Shown one piece after another: positions 58,200 to 64,000 of a DNA stretch of 64,000 bases. The position numbers and the translations under genes were made by a program. Every line of letters starts with the position of its first letter. The stretch's first letter is position 1. The DNA comes from AC-32 sp963755635 (GTDB taxonomy: Bacteria > Actinomycetota > Thermoleophilia > Gaiellales > Gaiellaceae). The notes beneath the pieces are model-generated. The model saw only the letters and a list, made by a program, of their open reading frames with translations, searched no databases and was not told the origin of the DNA. The DNA is taken from NCBI GenBank assembly GCA_963755635.1, contig CAVWKS010000019.1, positions 248,001-312,000 of the forward strand. Reading direction: 5' to 3'.

Positions 58200-59783
58200 G
58201 TGGCCGCCCTGTACCGCAAGTACCGCCCGCAGGACTTCGATCAGGTCGTCGGGCAGGAGGCGGTCGTCAGGACGCTCAAGAACGCGATCTCCCACGGGCA
58301 GATCCGGCAGGCGTACCTGTTCGCCGGGCCGCGCGGCACCGGCAAGACGTCGCTCGCGCGGATCCTCGCCAAGGCCCTGAACTGCGAGAAGGGCCCGACG
58401 CCGAGCCCGGACAACGAGTGCCACGCGTGCCGCGCGATCGCCGAGGGAACGTCGCTCGATGTCGTCGAGATGGACGCGGCCTCGCAGCGCGGGATCGACG
58501 ACATCCGCGAGATCCGCGAGCGCGTGGTGCTCCAGCCGGTCGAGGGCCGCTACAAGGTCTACATCCTCGACGAGGCGCACCAGCTGACGGACGCCGCTTT
58601 CAACGCGCTGCTCAAGCTGATCGAGGAGCCTCCGCCCCACCTCGTCTTCGTCTTCTGCACGACCGACCTCTCGAAGATGCTGCCGACGGTCCGGTCGCGC
58701 TGCCAGACGTTCGTCTTCTCGAGGCCGCGGCTGCCCGAGCTCGTCCAGAAGCTGCGGCGGATCGCCGACGCCGAGGGGATCGAGGCGCCCGACGCGGCGC
58801 TGTCGCTGATCGCGCGTAGCGCTCGCGGCGCCTACCGCGATGCCGAGTCGACGCTCGACCAGCTCTCCGCCGCCACCGAGAAACAGGTGACCGTGCAGGC
58901 GGTACTACAGCTGCTCGGCGCGGTCGAGGAGGAGGCGCTCTTCCGTCTGTGCGACCTGATCGTCGACCGAGACACCGCCGGAGCGCTCACCTTCATCGAG
59001 GAGCTTTCGGAGCAGGGGCAGGACCTCGGGCGGCTCGTCACCGACCTGCTCGAGCACCTGCGCCACCTGCTGCTCGTCCAGCACATGGGCGAGGTGCCCG
59101 ACTCGCTGCCCGTGACCGAGGAGACGCGCGACCGGCTGCGCGAGCAGGCCAACCAGCTCGCCGAGCCGACGGTGCTGCGGCTGTGCGACCTGCTGGCCGT
59201 GGCGATCGAGGACCTGCGCCAGGGCGGCGACCCGCGCCTGCCGCTCGAGCTCGCGCTGGTCAAGGTGACGCGTCCTGCGGCTGACCTTTCGCGGGAGTCG
59301 ATCGCGTTTCGACTCGAACAGCTGGAACAGCACGGCAGTGACCGTGGCCCCGCGACCACTACTAGTCCGGAGGTCACGCCGGAGCCGGACCGAGAGCCGG
59401 TGACGACACCTCCGGACGTGGACCTCGAGCAGCTGCAGGAGGCCTGGCAGCGGACGATCCTGCCGGCCGTCGAGGAAAAGTCGATCCCGACCGCGTCGGT
59501 GCTGCGCGAGGCGCACCCGAAGGACCTGGCGGGCGACACGCTCACGGTCGAGTTCCCCCGCGCCGCCTCGTTCCACCGCCAGCTCGCCGAGGACCCGAAG
59601 AACGCGACGCTGCTCGCCGAGGCGCTCTACGAGGTGACCGGCCGGCGGCTCGCGCTCGCGTTCGAGGTGGGCGAGAACGGCGGCGAGGCAGAGCCGCCTC
59701 CCGACGACGAGCCGGCGAGCGAGGAAGAGATCATCGAGCTGGTGAAAGGCACCTTCGACGCGCACGAGGTGAGCGAAGAATGA
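58200..59783 (+). CDS. dnaX: DNA polymerase III subunit gamma/tau
   Basis: A 527-residue clamp-loader ATPase. N-terminal ALYRKYRPQDFDQVVGQ, Walker A GPRGTGKTS (~43), Walker B YILDEAHQL (~123), sensor and SRC motif TVRSRCQTF (~165), then the helical collar domain and a C-terminal tau-like region. The zinc module has only three of the usual four cysteines (NCEK, then ECHACR). Acidic C-terminus. It loads the sliding clamp at the replication fork. ATGA overlap with ebfC. Confidence 0.96.
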   Translation: MAALYRKYRPQDFDQVVGQEAVVRTLKNAISHGQIRQAYLFAGPRGTGKTSLARILAKALNCEKGPTPSPDNECHACRAIAEGTSLDVVEMDAASQRGIDDIREIRERVVLQPVEGRYKVYILDEAHQLTDAAFNALLKLIEEPPPHLVFVFCTTDLSKMLPTVRSRCQTFVFSRPRLPELVQKLRRIADAEGIEAPDAALSLIARSARGAYRDAESTLDQLSAATEKQVTVQAVLQLLGAVEEEALFRLCDLIVDRDTAGALTFIEELSEQGQDLGRLVTDLLEHLRHLLLVQHMGEVPDSLPVTEETRDRLREQANQLAEPTVLRLCDLLAVAIEDLRQGGDPRLPLELALVKVTRPAADLSRESIAFRLEQLEQHGSDRGPATTTSPEVTPEPDREPVTTPPDVDLEQLQEAWQRTILPAVEEKSIPTASVLREAHPKDLAGDTLTVEFPRAASFHRQLAEDPKNATLLAEALYEVTGRRLALAFEVGENGGEAEPPPDDEPASEEEIIELVKGTFDAHEVSEE

Positions 59784-60103
59784 GCGGGATGGACTTCAAC
59801 AAGATGTTCGAGCAGGTCCAGCAGATGCAGCAGGAGATGCAGAAGGCGCAGGAAGAGCTCAAGGACGAGACCGTCCAGGCGACCGCCGGCGGCGGCATGG
59901 TGACCGTGACCGCGACCGGCGGCGGCGAGATCAAAGAGATCAAGATCGACCCGAAGGCGATCGACCCGGATGATCCGGAGATGCTCGAGGACCTCGTTGT
60001 CGCGGCAGTGAACGAAGCGCTCCGGTCGGCGCAGGGGCTGATCGAGGCCAAGCTCGGCCCGGCGCTCGGCGGCCTGCACGGGCTCGGCCTTCCCGGCCTC
60101 TAG
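59780..60103 (+). CDS. ebfC: YbaB/EbfC nucleoid-associated protein
   Basis: A 107-residue protein: coiled N-terminus (KMFEQVQQMQQEMQKAQEEL), then the beta-sheet core GGGMVTVTATGGGEIKEIKI and DPDDPEMLEDLVVAAVNEAL. Dimeric DNA-binding protein of the nucleoid, almost always encoded between dnaX and recR; here two genes have been inserted before recR. Confidence 0.95.
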   Translation: MSGMDFNKMFEQVQQMQQEMQKAQEELKDETVQATAGGGMVTVTATGGGEIKEIKIDPKAIDPDDPEMLEDLVVAAVNEALRSAQGLIEAKLGPALGGLHGLGLPGL

Positions 60104-60502
60104 ATGGAAGCCCGGATCGAGGACCTGCGTTCGATCCCGCTGTTCGCGGCCCTCGAGCCGGCCGCGCTGGAACGGTTGGCCGCGGTCGCGACCGAGTTCG
60201 AGGCCCACCCGAAGCAGCTGCTCGCACAGCCGGGCGCGCCGGGGAGCGGGATGTTCTTCGTCGTCGAGGGGACCGTCGAGGTGGAAGCGCGTGAGACGAC
60301 GCGGGAGCTCGGGCCCGGCGACTTCTTCGGGGAGCTCGCGCTGCTGACCGAGGACGGCACACGCACCGCCCGCGTCCGCGCGAAGACGCAGGCGCGCTGC
60401 CTCGCGTTTGACCGCGCAGCGTTCGAAGAGCTCATCCGGCAGTACCCGGAGATCGCGGCCACGCTGCTCGAGACGGCACTCGGCCGCCTCGGCGAGGCGT
60501 GA
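60104..60502 (+). CDS. Cyclic nucleotide-binding domain protein
   Basis: A 132-residue single CNB domain: SIPLFAALEPAALERLA, FFVVEGTVEVE and the phosphate-binding cassette GDFFGELALLTEDGTRTARV (~70-89). It has no output domain. The start directly abuts the ebfC stop and its own stop overlaps the exchanger start (GTGA), so it may gate or regulate that transporter in response to cAMP. Confidence 0.9.
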   Translation: MEARIEDLRSIPLFAALEPAALERLAAVATEFEAHPKQLLAQPGAPGSGMFFVVEGTVEVEARETTRELGPGDFFGELALLTEDGTRTARVRAKTQARCLAFDRAAFEELIRQYPEIAATLLETALGRLGEA

Positions 60503-61557
60503 CCGGCCTCTCGAGCCCGCTCCTCATCCTCGTCTTCATCGCAGCCTCGGCCGCGACGTGGTTCGCCGGCGTCTTCCTCTCGAAGACGACGGACTCGCTG
60601 GACGTACGCCTCGGCCTCGGCCAGGAGCTCGGCGGGATCATTCTGCTCGCGGTCGCCGGCAGCCTCCCGGAGCTGGCGATCACGGTCTCGGCGGCCGCGA
60701 GCGGGAACCTCCAGCTCGCCGCCGGCAACCTGATCGGCGGGATCGCGGTGCAGACGATGGTGCTCGTCGTCTGCGACTTCGTCACCGGTCCCGAGCGGCC
60801 GCTGACGTTCCTCGTCGGCGCGCTCACGCCGGTGCTCGAGGGGCTGCTCGTCGTGCTCGTGGTCTCGGCCGTCCTGATGGGCGCGCTGCTTCCGCCGACG
60901 ACTGCGATCGGCGGCGTCGTCAGCCCCGCATCGCTCGCGATCGTCGTCCTCTGGACAGTGGGGATCTACGTGATCAACCGCGTCCGCAAGGATCCGCGCT
61001 GGAGCGTCTCGATGCCCGGCAGCCATCCTGGCCGGCGGCACCACCGCGAGCCGCACCCCGAGGTGGCGCACCCGTTCTCGACGCGCTCGACGACCGCCGT
61101 GGCCGGCATCTTCGCCGCCGCCTGCGCGGTCACGCTGATCGCAGGAGTGGGGCTCGAGGCCAGCGGCAACACACTCGCGAACCGCGCCGGGATCAACGGC
61201 GTGATCTTCGGCGCGACGATCCTCGCCGCCGCGACCGCGCTGCCGGAGATCAGCTCCGGGGTCGCCGCCGTGAAGCTTGGCGACCACGCGCTCGCGGTCG
61301 GCGACATCTTCGGCGGCAACGCCTTCCAGGTCTGCCTCTTCCTGCTCGCGGACCTGATCGCGGGCTCGCCCGTCCTGCCGAGCGCGGGCCGCCTGAACAG
61401 CTGGCTCGCGTCGCTCGGCGTCGGGCTGACCGCGATCTACGCGATGGGCGTGATCGCGCGGCCGCTGCGCTGCCGCCTCCGGCTCGGGCCCGACTCGCTG
61501 CTCGCGATCGTGGTCTTCGGCCTCGGGATCACGGGCCTCATCGTCGTTCACGGCTGA
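60499..61557 (+). CDS. CaCA-family cation antiporter
   Basis: A 352-residue protein with about ten helices in two inverted halves. The alpha repeats are AGSLPELAITVSAAASGN (~53-70) and AATALPEISSGVAAVKLGD (~246-264) with GGNAFQ after the second, the ion-binding sites of sodium/calcium-type exchangers. A His-rich loop (GSHPGRRHHREPHPEVAH) joins the halves and may sense metal. It is translationally coupled to the CNB gene. Confidence 0.9.
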   Translation: MTGLSSPLLILVFIAASAATWFAGVFLSKTTDSLDVRLGLGQELGGIILLAVAGSLPELAITVSAAASGNLQLAAGNLIGGIAVQTMVLVVCDFVTGPERPLTFLVGALTPVLEGLLVVLVVSAVLMGALLPPTTAIGGVVSPASLAIVVLWTVGIYVINRVRKDPRWSVSMPGSHPGRRHHREPHPEVAHPFSTRSTTAVAGIFAAACAVTLIAGVGLEASGNTLANRAGINGVIFGATILAAATALPEISSGVAAVKLGDHALAVGDIFGGNAFQVCLFLLADLIAGSPVLPSAGRLNSWLASLGVGLTAIYAMGVIARPLRCRLRLGPDSLLAIVVFGLGITGLIVVHG

Positions 61558-61578
61558 CCCGATAGGCACAATCCGGCC

Positions 61579-62169
61579 ATGTTCAGCCCGTCGGTCGACA
61601 ATCTCGTCGCTCAGCTGACGCGCCTGCCCGGCGTCGGGCAGCGTACGGCGCAGCGGCTCGCGTTCCATCTCCTGCGCGTCCCGAAGGACGAGGCCGGCGC
61701 GCTCGCCGCCGCTATCGCCGAGGTCAAGGAGCGCGTCCGCTTCTGCCGCGAGTGCGGGAACCTGACCGAGGAGGAGACGTGCGAGATCTGCCGCGACGCG
61801 CGCCGCGACCACTCGATCGTCTGCGTGGTCGAGCAGCCGGCAGACCTGATCTCCGTCGAGCGGACTCACGAGTACCGCGGCCTCTACCACGTCCTCGGCG
61901 GGGCGCTCTCGCCGCTGGACGGCGTCGAGCCGGAGCACCTGCGGATCGACGAGCTGCTCGGCCGCGTCGAGCGGAACGGCGTCGAGGAAGTCGTGCTCGC
62001 GACGAACCCGAACATGACCGGCGAGGCGACGGCCGCCTACCTCGCCGACCGACTGCGCGGCCGCGTGCGCGTCACGCGGCTCGCCAGCGGCCTGCCCGTC
62101 GGCGCAGACCTCGAGTACGCCGACGAGGTCACCCTCGGCAGGGCGCTCAGCGGCCGGCGAGAAATGTGA
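61579..62169 (+). CDS. recR: Recombination protein RecR
   Basis: A 196-residue repair protein: helix-hairpin-helix LTRLPGVGQRTAQRLAFHLL (~13-32), C4 zinc finger FCRECGNL...CEIC (~55-72), Toprim domain with CVVEQPADL and EVVLATNPNMTGEATAAYLA. With RecO it loads RecA at gaps. It is 21 bases after the exchanger gene and is the last gene before a strong terminator. Confidence 0.97.
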   Translation: MFSPSVDNLVAQLTRLPGVGQRTAQRLAFHLLRVPKDEAGALAAAIAEVKERVRFCRECGNLTEEETCEICRDARRDHSIVCVVEQPADLISVERTHEYRGLYHVLGGALSPLDGVEPEHLRIDELLGRVERNGVEEVVLATNPNMTGEATAAYLADRLRGRVRVTRLASGLPVGADLEYADEVTLGRALSGRREM

Positions 62170-62175
62170 GGACAG

Positions 62176-62202
62176 CACGGGGGAACCCCTGGTTCCCCCG
62201 TG
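62176..62202 (+). terminator. Terminator after recR
   Basis: CACGGGGGAACC and GGTTCCCCCGTG, a perfect 12-bp stem with a CCT loop, 7 bases after the recR stop. Confidence 0.8.
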
Positions 62203-62366
62203 AGCCCCCTCCTTGCTCGCGGCAGCGCGGGTCAAGCGCTCTCCGGAGCCGCCCTTTCACGGCGCTCGGCGGCCGTTTCCTTGTACGTGAGGCTCCCGCC
62301 GGGCAAAGCCCGGCTCCGCCGGCGGATCGTCACGGCCCGACTTGGTTGAACCGCAGAGCCCTTACC

Positions 62367-62372
62367 TAGACT
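62367..62372 (+). promoter_or_regulatory. -10 box TAGACT upstream of lysC
   Basis: TAGACT, 7 bases, then GTG 62380, close to the leaderless spacing seen at other genes here. The preceding ~160 bases contain no lysine-riboswitch-like core that I can see. Confidence 0.5.
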
Positions 62373-62379
62373 GTCCCAC

Positions 62380-63630
62380 GTGACTGCCACTGAGTTCGAG
62401 GCACTCCCAGAACTGGAAGGCGTCGAGCCCAGGCTCGGCACGCTCGTGATGAAGTTCGGCGGCACCTCGGTCGCCGACCCGGCCAAGATCAAGAACGTCG
62501 CGCAGCGGCTGGTCGAGGCGCGCGCCGCCGGCAACCGCGTCGTCGCGGTGCTCTCGGCAATGGGCGACTCGACCGACGACCTCGTCCGGCTCGCCTACGA
62601 GGTGTCGGCCAGGCCGAAGCCGCGTGAGCTCGACATGCTGATCTCGGTCGGCGAGCGGATCTCCTGCGCTCTGGCGGCGATGGCGATCCACGACCTCGGC
62701 GCCGAGGCGATCTCGCTCACCGGTTCGCAGGCCGGGATCGTCACCGACACGGTGCACGGCAAGGCGAAGATCGTCGACGTGCGCGCGCGCCGGATCCACG
62801 AGGCGCTCGACCAGGACAAGATCGTGCTCGTCGCCGGCTTCCAGGGCGTCTCCACCGACCTCGACATCACGACGCTCGGCCGCGGCGGCTCGGACACGAC
62901 AGCGGTCGCGCTCGCCGCCGCGCTCGGCGCCGAGGTCTGCGAGATCTATACCGATGTCGAGGGCGTCTACACCGCGCACCCGCGGCTCGTCGCGAACGCG
63001 CGCAAGCTGCACGCCCTGAGCTACGACGAGATGCTCGAGATGGCCGCGAGCGGCGCGAAGGTGCTCCAGGTACGCTCGGTCGAGGTCGCGCGCAACCACT
63101 CGGTCAAGCTGCACGTCCGCTCGACGTTCTCCGAGGCGGACGGCACCTGGATTCGGGAGGAGGACGAACGGATGCTCGAGAAGGCGCTCATCTCCGGGGT
63201 GACCCACACGCTCGAGGAGACGCTCTACCGCGTCGAGGGCACGACTCCCGCGCTCCTGTTCGCGGCGCTCGCCAAGGCCGGCGTCAACGTCGACACGATC
63301 ATCCAGACAGGACCGGAGATCGTCTTCTCCGCCCCCGCCGAGGACCGCGAGGCGGCGGCAGGCGTGCTGGACGGGCTCGGCGTCGAGTGGAGCGCGCGCG
63401 ACGACCTCGGCAAGGTCAGCGTGATCGGAGCCGGCATGAAGAGCCACCCGGGCGTGGCCGCGAAGGCCTTCGAGACGCTCGCCGAGAACGGAATCGAGCC
63501 GCACGTCGTGACGACCTCGCCGATCAAGATCTCTTGCCACCTGCGCTCCGACCAGGTGGAGACCGCGGTGGCGGCGCTGCACCGGGCGTTCGAGCTCGAC
63601 GCTCCCGAGGCGGAGCGGCAGCATGCCTAG
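62380..63630 (+). CDS. lysC: Aspartate kinase
   Basis: A 416-residue enzyme phosphorylating aspartate, the first step to lysine, threonine and methionine. KFGGTSVAD (~24) binds ATP; LGRGGSDTTAVALAAALGA (~167) and YTDVEGVYTAHPRLV (~190) complete the catalytic domain. Two C-terminal ACT domains (~285-405) provide feedback control. About 18 extra residues precede the usual start. It overlaps asd by 8 bases. Confidence 0.96.
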   Translation: MTATEFEALPELEGVEPRLGTLVMKFGGTSVADPAKIKNVAQRLVEARAAGNRVVAVLSAMGDSTDDLVRLAYEVSARPKPRELDMLISVGERISCALAAMAIHDLGAEAISLTGSQAGIVTDTVHGKAKIVDVRARRIHEALDQDKIVLVAGFQGVSTDLDITTLGRGGSDTTAVALAAALGAEVCEIYTDVEGVYTAHPRLVANARKLHALSYDEMLEMAASGAKVLQVRSVEVARNHSVKLHVRSTFSEADGTWIREEDERMLEKALISGVTHTLEETLYRVEGTTPALLFAALAKAGVNVDTIIQTGPEIVFSAPAEDREAAAGVLDGLGVEWSARDDLGKVSVIGAGMKSHPGVAAKAFETLAENGIEPHVVTTSPIKISCHLRSDQVETAVAALHRAFELDAPEAERQHA

Positions 63631-64000
63631 GGTCGCGGTCGTAGGCGCGACCGGCGCGGTCGGCCGCGTGACGGTCGACCTGCTGCTCGAGCGGGGGTAC
63701 GACGACGTGTCGCTGCTCGCCTCCGCGCGCTCGGCCGGCAGCGAGGTTCGCGGCCTGGCGGTCACCGAGGCGACGCCCGAGACGCTCGCCGGCTTCGACG
63801 TCTGCTTCTTCTCCGTCGGCTCTCAGGCCAGCCGCGAGCTCGTCCCCCACGCGTCGCGCGGCGGTGCGCTCTGCGTGGACAAGTCGGAGGCGTTCCGGCT
63901 CGAGCCGGACGTGCCGCTCGTCGTGCCGGAGGTGAACGGCGGGCGCGCGCTGGAGCACGGCGGCGTGATCGCGAACCCGAACTGCTCGACGATCCCGCTG
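63623..64000 (+). CDS. asd: Aspartate-semialdehyde dehydrogenase (3' truncated by window)
   Basis: 126 codons are visible. VAVVGATGAVGRVTVDLL is the NADP-binding turn, CFFSVGSQASRELVPHA lies near residue 66, and NPNCSTIPL at the window edge holds the catalytic cysteine. It reduces aspartyl phosphate made by LysC. ATG 63623 overlaps the lysC stop, a classic lysC-asd operon. Confidence 0.95.
   Translation, partial: MPRVAVVGATGAVGRVTVDLLLERGYDDVSLLASARSAGSEVRGLAVTEATPETLAGFDVCFFSVGSQASRELVPHASRGGALCVDKSEAFRLEPDVPLVVPEVNGGRALEHGGVIANPNCSTIPL

Noticed and set aside
62203..62379. Lysine riboswitch before lysC
   Set aside because: The leader lacks a recognisable lysine-box core, and the -10 box lies 7 bases before the start, leaving no room for a transcribed riboswitch from that promoter.

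Overview
The window is very GC-rich with dense, short-spaced genes and many GTG/TTG starts. Its families (PASTA-tailed secreted proteins, LigD-type polymerase plus stand-alone ATP-dependent ligase, triple-GAF GGDEF/HD-GYP protein, DUF2180/ACR3/ArsM arsenic genes) suggest an actinobacterium, most likely of the class Thermoleophilia (Gaiellales/Solirubrobacterales). That placement is an inference. Many genes have a TANNNT box exactly 6 nt before the start codon, which points to leaderless transcripts.

Layout. 1-11.5 kb: the end of a membrane protein with a phosphatase-like domain, a lipoprotein cytochrome c, serS, tRNA-Ser(TGA), a cupin, a YbhN-like membrane protein, a membrane-anchored DnaJ, a proline-rich membrane protein, a GAF-GGDEF-GAF-GAF-HD-GYP regulator, a secreted protein, a flavin reductase and a HAD phosphatase. 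11.5-36.5 kb: nine large minus-strand genes for secreted proteins, interrupted only by a plus-strand cytidine deaminase. Eight of the nine join variable outer domains (an uncharacterised PDTNG module, Kelch, DUF11, nidogen-like, subtilisin, ThuA-like) through proline stalks of up to 83 consecutive prolines to one near-identical C-terminal basic PASTA domain. The ninth has the same PASTA tail but no stalk. Most have their own purine-rich RBS and strong terminator, so they look monocistronic. This is the most unusual feature of the window. Three of the genes (third, fifth and eighth by coordinate) carry frameshifts that may be sequence errors.

36.5-47.8 kb: fabF, a small conserved protein, an ATP-dependent DNA ligase facing a LigD-type polymerase, tRNA-Ser(GCT) and tRNA-Ser(CGA), a DUF202 protein, a SLATT 2-TM protein, two arsenic operons (DUF2180-arsR-acr3-aquaporin and arsR-arsM), an Asp-box propeller protein coupled to a MoaD-like protein, and tRNA-Ser(GGA). 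All four serine tRNAs expected to cover the serine codons, plus serS, are therefore present. 47.8-58 kb: small membrane proteins, a lytic transglycosylase, a cysteine synthase, a Tat-exported multicopper oxidase flanked by a duplicated cysK 3' end, a cupin, an AhpD-like protein, a broken DUF2127 gene, a hemolysin III protein, a MazEF-like toxin-antitoxin pair, an alpha-dioxygenase-like heme peroxidase with a metallo-beta-lactamase-fold partner, tRNA-Val(CAC) and a CBS-pair protein. 58-64 kb: SRP RNA, dnaX-ebfC-CNB-cation exchanger-recR, then lysC and the start of asd, which begins aspartate-family amino acid synthesis.
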